This document shows, piece after piece, positions 1-13,500 of a stretch of DNA of 64,000 nucleotides (position 1 is its first letter; each line of letters begins with the position of its first letter). Position numbers and translations under genes: made by a program. The stretch is from Trochalopteron elliotii (Eukaryota; Chordata; Aves; Passeriformes; Leiothrichidae): the NCBI GenBank assembly GCA_024734555.1, contig JANPWX010000653.1, positions 1,221,824 to 1,285,823 of the forward strand. Direction: 5' to 3'. The notes beneath the pieces were generated by a model. It saw nothing but the letters and a program-made list of their open reading frames with translations. It ran no database searches and had not been told where the DNA came from.

Positions 1-3000
1 AATATATTTTCTTAAAAATTATTGCTTAAGGTACATACAAATTTCTGTAACCTCCTCTTCTTTCTCAGCAAGTCTAGGCAATACTAAACACCCATTTTCT
101 CTCTTCCCCCCCAGTTATGATCATTGTAAGGGAAGGAAGTCCCAGCTTTGCTTACCCCACCACTGGGGAGGCTTTGCATGGCTGCACATCATCAAGCTCA
201 GGCCATCAGCTGAAAAGCCTAAACATTTGTAAATAAAAAGGTTGTTTCCCCCTTATTCATATAATAGAGTTCTACTTGCCCCAGTTACAGTGCTAATTAA
301 TGGTTTTCATTTCATTGCCACTGTGACAAGCAATCACTTCCCAAAGCCTGAGGCCCTGTTAGTACCTCCATCATCTTGAGATGCAGGTGAGCTTCTTTTC
401 CCAGACTCAGTCAGCACCGAAGACAGATGTTGATGTTTTTTTTGTTTGCGTCACTCTCTGTGAAGATTTGATTTTCTCAGCCTGAGGCAGCCTACAAGAG
501 TTAAGGTAGTAAATTAACCTGTCTTTTTTTATGGTTTGTAGCCATCCTGCCTGGCTGCAAAATGCTCTGATGTGGCCACACCTTTCCTCCTGATAGAGAT
601 CCAGAGGGACCACCCCCCCACACACAGCCCTGGTACATCAGCCTGTGACAGATTCTCCTGGTTTCATCTCCATGAAATTGTGCCTGGATGTTTGCCTCCA
701 TCCATGGTGAAAATTGTGCATTGGGTTTTGTGTGACCACTGGCATCAGGAAGCAATGCCTCCCTCTTTGGGCAGCTGGCAGTGCTGAGTGTTGAAGGCTG
801 CATGATGTGAGCTCCCAAGGTGGACAGTGAAAGCAGTGAGCAGGGAAGAGCTTTATTTCCACTCCAGGTGCAGCCTCTCCACCTTTGACCCAGGTGACTT
901 TTTTGTCTCATCAAGACCAAGCATAAAGGTAAATGTCTTTTCAGTGCCAGGAGCATTCTCAGTATGTCTCACCTTTAGTAAAAAGCATCCTTCTGCCTGC
1001 AAGCTGAAGAGCTCATTATTGTTAACAGCATCCCTGTATCATCACCTTGAGAAATAAAGGTGTGTACAAATATCACAGGTAGTTGACAAGCTGAAGACAA
1101 TTATTCCTTGCTCCTTCTGACCTTCAGTCACACACTCTTTGCTGACCTTCTGCCTTTTTTACAGCTTCAGTCTCACCAGAATCCCCAAGTACTGTGTTTT
1201 GCAGTGTAAAATTTCCAAAGAGCAGCTCAGTTCATGATAAACACAGTGAAGTCAGGAGCACATGTGGCTTTCATGTCACTGCAGGCAGCAACACTCCCTC
1301 AGCACAGGGCAATCTCCCCCAGTACTCCATGCTTTTGCACAGGGTAGCTCTTGCCAAATTCCCTAGTAATGAGATAAAACAAGCAGGATCCCCTTTGTTT
1401 GTAGCAGGACAAATGCTGACCTATGCTACAGGTCCCTTCCCAGGCCTTTACTTTGCTTAAGTTATGGCAATGTGTTGGAAGGGATCTCTGGGGTGGCCAA
1501 AACATTGCAAGAGACTTTGCAGCTGACTTAGCAGCCAGCAGAGCTATTCCATGTGCACAGGATGAGGGCGTGTGACAATACTAGGCCATTGGGAGAAAAT
1601 GTGATTAAAAGAAGATAGAAACAACAGCCTGACTTCATTCTGCAGCTCTTTAAGTGTCTGTGTCACTCACCTATTTTATTTTTCTGCAGGGAGTGCTACT
1701 GGTTTTCTGCTTTGTCTTTTATGAATACACCCTTACTATGTATGCATGCATTTTGTCTATTAACAGCCACAGATTTGCAGGCAGTGAGGCCATCCCTTTC
1801 CACAGTGACATCAGCCAGTGGAGGATGTGATTTATTTTAGCACGATGCAACTCCTTGTAATCAGAGTAATGCTGCTGCAGTGGCCAGAGGCTCCCTCCAC
1901 AATGCAGAACATTTTGACGCAGTGCAAAGACTCCTCCTTGTGATAACAAAAGGGACACTGAGAGATGTGCTCACCAAGCCTCCACCACTGACATTAACAC
2001 AGGTCTTGGAAACAGTGTCCCAGGCCTGGGTCCCACGAGCTGTGCACCCAACTGCACTGCCCCCCCTGCCCCACTGTGCCCAGGGCTGTGGAGTCAAGGC
2101 TGACAATGGCCAGCATCAGCCCACGTCAGTCTGCCTCAACCTGGGTACTGCTCCTGCCATAAACAGCAGATTGAGAGCTCTTTGGAGAAGGGCAATGCCT
2201 TTTTCATTTCTCTGCAAAGCATCCCGTTCTCCTCTGGCCACTGCACAAAGCTGCTCTGCCGTTTCCAAGGTGATGCCTGGAGGTGAAGCCTGTTATGTAT
2301 TCTCTTGCAGGTAACAGCAGCTGTAGCTGAGAGATGCCCTTGGATGGGCCATTGTTTGAAAGGAGGTAGGAAAAAGACAGAAAGAAAAGATCTATTAGTA
2401 ACCAAATTTTAAAGACTGGTAAGAAAAAAAAAAAGAAAAAGAAGACATTTATTTTACGAAATGTGTGTTTTCTAATGCAGTTCAAGTTCTCTCACCTAGG
2501 AATGAGCATTGTATCTATTTTGTAAACAACAGAATTAATCATTTGATCCTAGTTTAGTTTTGTCATGTAAGATAATGGTTACAAATGTTGTTTATGCCTA
2601 GTATTAAGTCTTGAGTTTCCTGGGGAAGACTGACTTAATAAATCAAAATGTAGATGTTCCTTCCTGAGGTCTGCTTAGAGAAAGGGTTGGCTGTGGGTAC
2701 AGCACTTCATCCCCCACTGCCCTGGGACCTCCTGAAATCCTGGGGAACACTTTTTAAACTTTAAAATATCTTTCTGGAATTTCTTATCAGAGTTTTGCCA
2801 CAATCCAAAAATTACATTATTTTAAGCCTGATTTACATTCCTTGGAGTCTTTCTACTGATCTCCTTCAGCTCAAAATTTCACCCTGTGGTTTTGCAAGCA
2901 GTAGTTTAATAGATACATTTCAGTCAGTGTGCTAAGAAAACAAGAAGCTGACTCCAGAAGATTCTTGCTTCCTTTTGGGTTTTCCTTCTAATAGCTCCCT

Positions 3001-3599
3001 GTGGAAACCATAAGTGTATACCATACACACATGGGTATAATGGGCATTTCTTCAAAATGTTGAAGTCTGTTCTTGCAGGATCGTGTTGATGTCCAGCAAG
3101 GCCAGACCAAAGTCTCATCCAGGCTGCTGTCTGCCACTGAGAAATCAATGCCAGGCATTTGAAAGGATAATTGATAAAGCCAGTGCAGCAGCTTGGAAAA
3201 AAACAAATGAAGACCACTGCTTCTTCCAGCAGGACCCATCTTTATTACACACAATCCAGTATTTGTATGTTTCTACTACGGGAAAGTCTAAAGAAAGTCT
3301 TGGGAACACGCAGAAGAAAAGACAAAACAGCCACACCACCAAGCACTCATTAGCACAGACATTTCTGCCCTTATTGCCCATTCACTCAAACATGCTGCCT
3401 CCCAGCGTTCTGAGAGGCAAAAGGAAAACATTCACACATGGTGTTTATGGCTGCAGTCATTCCTCTGGTATGCACCTTTCCCAAGAGAACAGAGAGTCTT
3501 TATCAAAGTTAAGATAAGTGTAACAAGATGCTCTTCTGCACAGGACTCTCCTTAAGGCCAGGATGGCTGCCACAGGCCACTCCTTCTACAACCAGTCCC
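1..3599. other. Intergenic, no gene seen
   Basis: Unique-looking sequence with scattered open frames under 150 codons, no splice-bounded exons and no recognised transposon. FAM193A would be expected further left by vertebrate synteny, but no exon of it was recognised. Confidence 0.6.
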
Positions 3600-3727
3600 A
3601 GGCCTGGAACACAGGCAATGCTCTCAGGCCCATGGGGTGACTTTTGGGGTTGTCTTGTGCAGGGCCAGGAACTGGACTTGGTGGTCCTTGTGGATCCCTT
3701 CCAACTCAGGGTATTCTATGATTCTAC
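3600..3727 (+). repeat. CR1 LINE 3' fragment
   Basis: Typical CR1 tail: GGCCAGGAACTGGACTTGGTGG, then TCCCTTCCAACTCAGGGTA and a terminal ATTCTATGATTCTAC. Only the last 130 bp or so are recognisable. Confidence 0.85.
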
Positions 3728-5295
3728 AAAATGAAGGCAGGGAGATGCTGAGCAGTAAATACATCATGGACACTTGAATCACTGTGGTCAGCACATTGAA
3801 ATGTGCTGGTGGTTGGAACAAAGCAAGGTCTGCCCCAGCCTGACCAAGAAATTCCCCAAGTCCAGAAAACTGGGAAAGAGGAGGATGGATAGAGATGAAG
3901 AGAGCCTGGTCATCTCCTCTCCTCCCTCCAGTCCTCACCAGGAAGCATAATACAGTTGTGGTCATGCAAACAAGCACTCACTGAGCTGGAAATGCTTTCA
4001 ACCATGGCCTCTGATGCAATGGAGACTTGTGGAGGCTGGACTGGTGTGTGTGGTTGTTCAGGAAGCAAAAGGAATAAGTAAATCATCCATGGCAGAAGCA
4101 CTTTTTTTGGATGTTAAAATGTGAGACTACAAATGTATTGGTGTCTGTGTGAGATGGGTGGTTTATTCCCCTCCTTCTCAGGCATGATCCCACAGGGGCA
4201 CCACCATTCCCACAGCAGGATTTGTTTTGCAGAGAGATTTTCTCCTGCTCTGTCGGCAAGATACAGGGCATGACCTCTATTGCAAGGGAGGCACTCTGGG
4301 GCCAGTTTAGAGGTTCAGGTTTAACTCTGTTAGCACTGCTTAGCCTGGCACAGAGCAGAGAGAGTATGGCAGGGCTTGACTGCCCCTTTTGAGGTCAGGC
4401 CTGTCCCCACCCTGGCTTCTTCAACAGCAGGATGGCAACCATGCAAGAGCTGCTGGCAGCTGTGGAATGGTGCCTGAGCATCAGCATGGGATGCTGCAAA
4501 TCCTCTGCCTCCACATCCAGCAGCACAGCACTGCTTTAGGTCACATATTTGTTATTTGTACCCAGAAGAATTGGGCTGGGGTGTGGTAGGGAAATAGTGA
4601 AAGTTTATTTTCCATGGAAAATGATGAAACCCACATGGAAAATCAAACGCACACTGACACCTATGCTGTGCAAATCCTTGGCATAGAGCAGTTCTGGTTT
4701 CTATCTGTGTAAAAATATGCATATTTATTTACTGTGCTGAGTACCAGGCAGCACTGTGGTACATCCAGAGGGCACAGTAGGCATGTCAATTAGCCTACAA
4801 GCATCAGTTCAGTGCATTTTGTGTATATAGTTACTGGCAGATTATAGACTTACTAGACATTTCTTCTAACTGGCACAGGGAGCACCAAAGAGCTCAAAAG
4901 CTGTTTCAAAATAAATCTCTCTTAACACTTATGTCTGCTCATGAAAGTTATGGTCTTTTAATCTGTCTCTGACGTACTGAACATCTGTAATGTGCTCGTT
5001 GTTACTGATTTACAGTTCTTGCAAGTGCATTCAGGGCTCGCAAAAAGATCCAACAAGGCAGACGAGGGCAAAGGGGAAGAGGCTGCTGCAAGCAAGGGCT
5101 GCAGTCCCCTGCCTGGAAGCAGTCACTGTCCTCAGCTTGGGGCACATAATGCCATGGGCTGTGCTGATGCAGCAGCTCTGGGGATGAGACAATGCCCTGC
5201 CCTGTACCTGAGGGGCTGTTGCCAGTCTCCCTTGGGCACCTGGCTGCCCACTCAGGATGGGATGCACCTGTATCCAGGGGAAGAATGAGACCTCA
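3728..5295. other. Intergenic, nothing recognised
   Basis: Moderate GC and short chance frames only. Confidence 0.6.
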
Positions 5296-5445
5296 AATCC
5301 TGAGTTCAGTTTTGGGCCCATCACTATGAGAAAGACACTGAAGTGCTGAAGCATGTCCAGAGAAGGGCAAGGAGGTTGGAGAAGGGTCTGGAGCACAAAT
5401 CCTGTAAGCAGCAACTGTTGGCACTGGGGTTCAGCCCATCACTTG
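5296..5445 (+). repeat. CR1 LINE internal fragment
   Basis: CAGTTTTGGGCCCATCACTA followed by the AGCATGTCCAGAGAAGGGCA and GAGCACAAATCCTGTAAGCA blocks of the CR1 3' region. Both ends are truncated. Confidence 0.8.
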
Positions 5446-8400
5446 AGTGGCCGAGTCAGGTCAGCGAAGGAACCTGCCGCCTCCTCTGTGGCCATCACCA
5501 GGTTCCAGCTGTGCACAGGCACAGACTGTCACTGCTGGCAGGGAGCCACAGTACCAACACTGACATGTTCACTTTTCATCTTTAAGGGTCTGGAAACATC
5601 AGGATAACCTCAGAGGGGGCTTGGGAACCCTGAGGAAGGCATGAGAGCCGGAAGTATTTCCCTGTGTCGTGGAGGGGCTTGGAGTAGGTGTAAGTCAGCA
5701 GCACCTTGCTATGGATGTGACTTGGGCTGACAAAATGCAATTACTGGATCTGGCATTTCTCCAGGACCTCAGGATTAATGATCTGATTCACATGAAATCT
5801 ATTACCTCCCCATAAATACTCAACAACATTTTAAAGAGTTAATTTATTTTCCTCTCCTCTTCTCTTCTTCTGCAATTTGCATTATCTGTTGCTAAATATA
5901 TTATGCCGTGCTTTACCCCAATTCACCACTTCAAAGACCTCCCTGTAGCAATTTCATAAGTAAATCATTACTTGATCTTATAACTCAAATGCATAGTGTC
6001 AACCACAGGAATTTTATTTCAGTCCAAATCACCATGCTTTTGAAAGTTAATGTCCATTATTTTCCTCTAGTAGTTTCATCTGCTCTACAGCAGCAGAAAC
6101 AAAAGATATTTCTGTCTAGCTGAAACCATTAGGTGGAGATCTGTTTAATGGAGGCATCCCAATGCTGCCTGTTAATCTCTCCTCTGGAGCTGAGGTCATT
6201 TGAAAAATATGAGTGTTTACTTTGTTCACCCCTCTAATCTGAGGCATAATTTCTTTTTTCTTCACAGACCCTGGAGCACACGGAGATAATCATTGTTTAA
6301 GCGCATCAAGCACCTTTCCTCCAGGGAAAAAATATGATGCAAATTTGTGACTCAGGGATTCCCAACTCCTCGCTGGCCCACAGGTGACCGATGTGGTGGC
6401 GTGCAGCACAGCACCAGTGGCCACCCTCTGTGTCAGGCAAATCAATATCTTCCCACCTTTTGACCCTTTTACAACACCAGCTGGCCTTGTACCAACCAAA
6501 TGTGCTAGCAGTTGTCAAGGTTCCTGGAAAAAATAGCTTTGAAGGTGGTCCTCTGTTCTGAATAGAGTCTGGTCTTTGCCTCTCCTAGTAGCAGTGCCAA
6601 TATTTCATGCTGTTGGCAGATTCTTGTCCTTTCTCCAGCCAGAGAATGAGAAAAATGGCTCATTTGGCCTTTGCTCCTGGACTGCTCCACACTGAAGTGC
6701 ACCTGGCAAAGTCACAATTAGCTCACAAGTGGCCAAGCTGCTGGCAAGGGAGCAGCCCCAGACACAGGCACTGCTTCACCAGTCACCACCTAGAAGGGTG
6801 CCCAGCTGCTTGACAGAGAAATTACTATGACAGCAAAATTAATATGAATTTAAATCAGCACGAATTGAAACAAATTTGAGCTAGGAGGGGAGCCTTTCTT
6901 GGCTCAGCACAGGAGCTCACAAAGGCCCAGGTACTTTGGTGTGGGGAAGTAAGCAAGAGCTGCATGTTGTGTATCAGTGTCCTGCACTGATTTATGATCC
7001 CAATCATAAATAAAAGTGTTTTTCAAGGAAATACTTAGCTCTTGAAGAGAAGTATTTTCTGGTTGAGATGATTCTGTGTAATTTTTAATTTCTAGGCTGC
7101 CCGAAAAACCCTGAGAGGGGCCTTACTTACTTTCCACAGAAATATTTTCAAGATTTTTTTCTTAGGCAGGAAGTTCTTTTCTTCATTGATCAGCGAGATG
7201 TCCAACCAAGAGGGACAGCATTAAGAGCACAAGTGCCCACCACTATGCTAGGCTATGAGGTTGCCTACCCCAAATGTCCCTTCAGGGCTTGCACAAGGCT
7301 GCATTTGTTCCAATCTGCTTAAGAAGAGGAGAGGCAAATTTTGCCTCGATCCACATCTGCGGAAAAGAATCAGGTTCTAAGCATACCCAAAAGTGAGATT
7401 GAAACACACACAAGGTTAAATGTTGGTATTCTAAGTGATAATTCAGCTTCATTTTTTCATAAAAGAGGAAGGGAAGAGAGAAAATAGTAAGGTGGGAAAA
7501 TGCCAGGAGTAATTATGAGAAGCACAGGAAGGGGGTTACCACCACCACGGGCCCAGCACTGGCTCAGAGAAAGCAGCAGGGAGGATCTGTGTGGGGTGTG
7601 ATCCCAGGCAGCACCAGCAGAGTGAGGCACGGCAGCACAGACAGCAAAGACTCCGACACTTTGTAGATCTTGCAGCAGCCTCTGTGGCAGGTTGGGCACT
7701 TGCTCTGTGGTTTTGAGAGTGGCAACCTCACGTCCTCCTCACTGGAGCAGCACATCAGTGGAGAAGTTCTTCGCTCCCCCGAAGTTCATTGACTGCTCAT
7801 TGGTATCCAGGCGAAGTTCACCTGATGTATCAAAGTGTTCCTTGTTTGTTTGCCTGAAGTATCAACTACAAGGCCTTTTATGACTTTCACAAAGCATGCC
7901 TCCTTTCCTAAAATGAAGCAGTTCAAAGCTTTAACTTTCAAACCTCAGTCTTCAAAGAGGTGATGGAGAAACATTGTTTACTTTTTACTGGTTCACTACA
8001 GCTCCCTTTCCAGCAGAGGACACTTCCAAGGGTTGGGAAGCTCCTGACACTCCCAGCAGACTCCATTGCTAAATCCAAACTGCCCTTCTGTGAGCTGTAT
8101 CTTTTTTTGTTCATCCATCCGCCCATGTGTTGGTCAGAGGTTTCTCCTCTTGTCTCACATGTAAAATCTAAGGTAAGATATTGGTGAGGTGCCTGGCTCA
8201 CAGGTTACTGCTGAAGGGGAGAACCACAACTACACATTTTAATGTCTGCCATTAACCTTTAATAATGGCTTCCCTCTTACTGGGCCTGTCACTGCAATAA
8301 ATTTCAATACACTAAATACTTGTGTTAAATCCTCTCTATCAGTCCCCTTGTTAGGCTGAATAGAAGTTAGATTTCTTCAATATTTCCTACCAAGATCCCT

Positions 8401-8689
8401 AATCATCTCCATTGTTTTCCTCTTGGCTTCCTTAGTATTAACAGTATGCAGTTTAAACAGGAACTGCCAGCTTCCTCATCAACTTTAATAACAAGTGTTT
8501 AATAATTGCAGGTATAATTATTCACAGCACTGACAAAATTTGCTATTCACTACTAATTTCTTCAAATTACTGAAACTATAAAGCAAAAATAGACTAGTTA
8601 GAAAGTCATTAATTTTAATCATTTTCATTATCATTGTTTAATGAACAAAATCTGCAACTCAGTGTTCCAACAATACTTCAACATAATAT
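5446..8689. other. Intergenic, nothing recognised
   Basis: AT-rich and mixed-composition DNA. A GC-richer patch at 6,250-6,500 has no splice signals that yield a coherent exon. Confidence 0.6.
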
Positions 8690-9262
8690 AAAAAGAAAGC
8701 CAGCAGGATTCTGTGTTGCATCAACAAAGGCATCACCAGCAAAGATAAATATGTCATTATCCCACTTGTCAGGCCACACCTGGGATACAATGCTCAGTTT
8801 TGGTCCCCACTACACATAAAAAAGATGTGGACAGCCTGGAGAGGGTCCAGTGTAGGGTCAGAAAGGTGATCAGAGGATTGGGAAGCCAGCAATAACAGAA
8901 AAGGCTGGGAGAACCAGGTTTGTATGGCCTTGGGAAAAGAAGGCTCAGGGGACACTTTATTGCCATGTCCCAGCATTTAAAGGTTGGCTACAAAGAAGGT
9001 GGACTCCATTTTTACAAACAGTCACACGGAAAAGAGGGGAGGTAACAGGTATGAGTTACTCCTGGTGAGATTGGACAAATGAGGAATTTTTTTTTCACAC
9101 AGAGAACAGTCAGTCATGGGGATAAACTCCCCAGGGATGTGGTGGACTCCCCAACACTCAGCATTTTTAAAATCCAGTAGGACAGGGTGCTGGGTCATCT
9201 TGTCTAGACTATGCTTTTGCCAAGAAAGGTTGGATCAAGGTTCCTTCCAAGCTGGCACTAAG
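8690..9262 (+). repeat. CR1 LINE fragment, about 570 bp, old
   Basis: Successive CR1 landmarks in order: ACCTGGGATACAATGCTCAG, GACAGCCTGGAGAGGGTCCA, a CCCAGGGATGTGGTGGACTC block and CAAGGTTCCTTCCAAGCTGG. The divergence is high and the tail microsatellite is lost. Confidence 0.8.
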
Positions 9263-12200
9263 CCATAACAAGAATAAAGATAATGGTGACCTGCATGCAC
9301 ATATACTTTGGACTTGACTAGAAACACTTATCCCAGACCTCTGTCAGGGTGTGTGCCCAGACCAAGATGGTACAGTACCAGCCAACATTGTATTTCTTCA
9401 CCTTGGTTTTATACTATTTGTAAGTTTTGATTAATCCCACAACCAGAAATCAGGGAGATATGGCACAAAACCCCACACAGAGGATTGGCATAAACCCAAG
9501 TCTCCTGTGTGCTGTCACTTCCTTCTGTCTCTGAGGTCAATGCATCTGAGAGGATGTTCCCACATGTTCCCACTTGGCACAGAACCCTCTTCCAGAAGGA
9601 ATCTGGCAGCAGGGGGGCAGCTTCCCAAGTCACTGCAGGCATGCCAGTGCTGCTCCCATGGAATCTTGGCTGCAGCATGAGGTAGGAGCAACATTAGTTT
9701 GGGGGAGTGAGCTCTTGCCTGTCCAGGAACCAGCCAGAGCTGTGCTGTCAAACACCAGGTGTGTCCTAGTAACAGCCTCAAACTCTTCCTATGTGTTGGA
9801 CCTAACCTAAATCAGACACAAAGTTTTCTATCCTAGTGAACTGCCTTGTGTCCTGGTCTGGCTTGCCATGATTCTGTCTGGGCATCACTATGGCAGGAAA
9901 TGGGGGTTGCAGGACACAAGCCCATGACCACAAGGTATTTCCCAGCCTACAAACACAACACCTTTCCCAAGGGATGTTTCAGATATTAAGAGTCCAGTCT
10001 TGTGTATATTTGCAATTACAGATGTGGAAGCCCAGAGGGATGACTGAGGAGGTCAGAATTGACAGTCTCACTCTGGTCCAGAATATCCAAGCATTGCAAG
10101 TCCAGCTGCAAACTCAGTGTGTAGGATAGATAAATACATATACATTTGTTTTTAAAATAATGTCCAAAGAGCTTTTTCCAGGCAACCTAACAGATACAAA
10201 ACAATGCTAAAACAAATAAAATCCTATAAAATATCTAGGTAGCAATGTTGAGGTGTAACAAGGGTATACACAGCTTTCCTGTCCATGTTTTAATAGCAAA
10301 CCCTTTCTACTTCCCTTGCATATTTGAGGAGCTGCTGTGCACACGACACAATTATTTCATTCATCTCTTCAGATGAATAGGTACTTCCCTGCTGTGGCTC
10401 AGTGAAACCCCATTGCTGCCAGAGGGAGTGGTAGGTTCACAGCAGATCCAGCAAACTGTGTGTCAGCCTTTTCCCTTGGCATCCCTGAACACATGGCAAA
10501 CAACTGCCCTACTTTCTCAGGGAAGGACACTCCAAAATTAAGGCTCTGCCTGATTTCATGCCTGGGAACCTGGTGGCATTTATTAAGACCCCAGCCTCCA
10601 GCACTGCTTGAACAGCTTGTCTCTGCTCCCCTCTGAAAACAGCTTTGGGGGGCAATTTGCAGCTCCTGCAGATGGTTTTAGAAGTTTATGCATCTGGCTG
10701 ATTTTTTGCTCATCAAATAAAATTAATAATAAAAAAAATCTATTTTAGGGCCCAAGCACCTCCAGCTGGAAGTCCCCTTTCTTTCCAAATGATGGTGACA
10801 GTGGCTGAGCAGCACTTTGTTCCAGGCAATGCTCTCTGCCTTCAGATATGAGAGGTGGGAGAAGGCAAAAGTAAAAGGAACACTGATGGCGAGTCTAATA
10901 AACTGTCTCTACAGACAGAGAACTCTCAGAATGCCCAAAGCACTTCAAATATATTTTAGGCAGAAGTGTCAGAAAATCAGTCCTTTGTGAGCATTTCTTC
11001 TGATTAGCTCTTTGCAATTCATGAGGCCTCGTGTTGAGCAGACAGTTCCCTTCCCAGCGGAGTCCTGGCTGCTCCTGCAGCCCCGTGCTCAATTTGCTCA
11101 GCTAAGGGGTGTTAATGCCTCAATATGCAGCAGGCATTTTCTTAAATGTTGAAAGACTTAAACAAATTATAGCCATCCTATAATTTGGCAGGTTAGAAAA
11201 GAAGCTTTTAAAGAGCCTTGTAAAATGAATGACTTAAACCTTCACCCCAGGCTATTTTTAAAATTCATTCATCTTCACTCCAGCAAGAAGGAAGGCACAA
11301 ATATATGCATGCTCCATGTCTAAAATTTTGATTTCTGAATTAGTTAGAAATACGCTTCAATCTTTGTGGCAACTAATAAATGATTTGGGGAAATGGTGTT
11401 GTAATACTGGTCACGGAAATAGCCACAGTTTCATACCCTTCCTCTGCTGAGCAAGGCTTGAAATTAGATTTACAGAGGAATTTATGGCAAAGGAAAAAAC
11501 CCATAGAACACCACCTCCTTGCAGCAGAGTTTTAATGACTAACTTTCATGCTCCTTTCCACTGCAATATATGTGCTTTTAATCACACTAAATATGAATTG
11601 CCCACTTGTGATGATGCTGCAAATCAAGATATGCTAAAAGAGCTACACAGAAGTTTACATAAAATAATGCTACTCTATCTATCCTATTCCATAAGGGATA
11701 TCCCATCCTGTAAGTGGGATAAACTTCTGCTAGAGAAAGCAGAGGCCCTTCACTTTCCCCAGGAAGCAAGAAAAATCCCTCACTATGTATGAATTCATTT
11801 GGTGTACTCCCTGTGAAAAGAGTTCTCATATAAAGAATTAGAATGTGTTTAAAATTGACATCTGGAAGTGCTCATACAGACACACCTCTATGACCATTAA
11901 TCCCTTGACCTTTGTAACTTCTGCATTAAATCAATATCATAACCTGTTATTTTCCTGTGTAAGAATTTTAATGCTAATATCTTCTTCATAAAATATGAGA
12001 GAGGAAGCAGGATAAAAATAAGCAATTCTCCATTCCTGTTTTCATTCCTAATGTATCTGCTTTTAACTTCTTACCTAAAACCTCAAGGTAATATCTACTA
12101 TGGAAAATAAATATATATGAAGTCTGAATCTACAATCTGTGGGTAGCAGAGTTACTAGGGGGAAGTAAGGCCTTCAGGTTTACATTGCTGCTGTAATCAA

Positions 12201-12432
12201 GGGCTTTACTGAGTGAAAGATGTGGCAACCACTCAAAATATTTTTTAAATGGTCTTTGAGGCCTCCATCTCATTCCTAACAAAACCAGAATATATCACAT
12301 CACCTCTGCATTCATCCTGCACCACTGACATGGGTGGGACCCCCCTCTGAAGGGATCTATCAGACTCTTGGGCTGCATTTGGACACAGCACTGACAACTC
12401 TCCTTGACAGAGATGGCAATCCCCTCCCCCAG
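9263..12432. other. Intergenic, nothing recognised
   Basis: No exon or repeat is supported. A 102-codon open stretch at 11,484-11,792 on the plus strand has ordinary intergenic base composition and no homology that I recognise. Confidence 0.6.
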
Positions 12433-13477
12433 TGTTGGGGGTAATGTTTCTTTCCTTTCGTTCCTTTTTACTTATAGAATTTTTTCCCATAAGTTGCTAG
12501 GAAACACTAACAACTGGGTGCTTAAGAAAAACAAAAGGAGTGGCCAAGCTCAGGGGAGGAGGACATCTGATTGCACTTCTCTTATCTGGGAGTTTCTCTC
12601 TGAGAGGCAGAGATACCACAAGGATTGGGCTCATAAAAACCAGGTCTGGGCCAGCTGCAGATTCTCTCTCTCTCTCTCTCGGCTTCAAAGGAGGATAGCT
12701 GGAGCTTGGCGAGGGAATTCGCTGCTGCTGCTGGAGCCCAGCCCAGAGCTGCTTCGTCTGCCGTGGGGTGAGCCTCTGCTTGTGAGAGCAGCCACTGAGC
12801 TGGGACCTTATTAACATCCACCTCACTACAAGAGGGACCCATCACCATCTGCTTGGGTGCCCGGGATCCTGGGCTCGCCTCTTCCTGCCCTGCTGGGAGC
12901 CGGGTCACCGCTGTCCTGACCCCGCTGCGTCTTCAGCACTGCTCAGAGCTTTCCCTGCACTGCAGCCCTGCACGCCCTGCCTGCCGAGACGTCCTGCCAG
13001 CCCAGTTTGGTGCTCTTCAGAGTCCTGCTGGGGCACCGGGATTGGCTGTCCCAGGGTTTGCGAAGCAAAGCCTCTCCTCCATCCCTTCCCCTCTCAGCCT
13101 GGCCGCCATTACAGCGTGCTCCTTGAGCCCGCGCCACAGCGCCCCCTGCAGCCGCAGGGGCATCATGGCAGCGCCCTGCCTGGCCGGGAGCCAGCAGCGC
13201 CCCTGCTGGCTGTGACAGGAACTACACACAAGGGGAAAGTGCCCGTGGCCGGGAAGGGGTAACTGGGTCTGTGGTTCTGTTTGTCGTTAATGCCGTAGTT
13301 GCTGTTGTTTGCTTTATAATAAATACTAGTAAAGAATTGTTATTCCTATTCTCATATCTTTGCTGGAGATCCCCTTTATTTCAAAGTTATAATAATTTGG
13401 AGGGAGGGGTTTACATTTTCCATTCCAAGGGAGGCTCCTGCCTTCCCTTGCAGACACCTGTCTTTCAAACCAAGACA
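12433..13477 (+). mobile_element. ERV 5' LTR (start approximate)
   Basis: A long LTR-like block of about 1 kb. It has a TATA-like CATAAAAACC near 12,631, a CT-repeat at 12,661-12,680, a CpG-rich R region (12,850-13,210), AATAAATACT near 13,318 and the end CCAAGACA at 13,477, directly before a primer-binding site. The start at TGTTGGGGG (12,433) is chosen because it mirrors the end, but no duplication can confirm it. No gag or pol is recognisable downstream. Confidence 0.65.
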
Positions 13478-13482
13478 GATTT

Positions 13483-13500
13483 TGGTGCCCAACATGGGGC
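13483..13500 (+). other. Retroviral primer-binding site TGGTGCCCAACATGGGGC
   Basis: TGGTGCCCAACATGGGGC sits 5 bp after the LTR end. It resembles the lysine-tRNA type primer sites of class II retroviruses (TGGCGCCCAACGTGGGGC type) with about two changes. It fixes the plus orientation of the preceding LTR and shows that it is a 5' LTR plus leader rather than a solo LTR. Confidence 0.75.

Noticed and set aside
1880..2314. 144-codon plus-strand frame
   Set aside because: Proline- and alanine-rich chance frame without splice signals or a recognised family.
12853..13215. GC-rich 120-codon frame that could be read as a gene first exon or CpG island of FAM193A
   Set aside because: It falls within the LTR that ends at the primer-binding site at 13,483; the GC-richness is that of the LTR R region.
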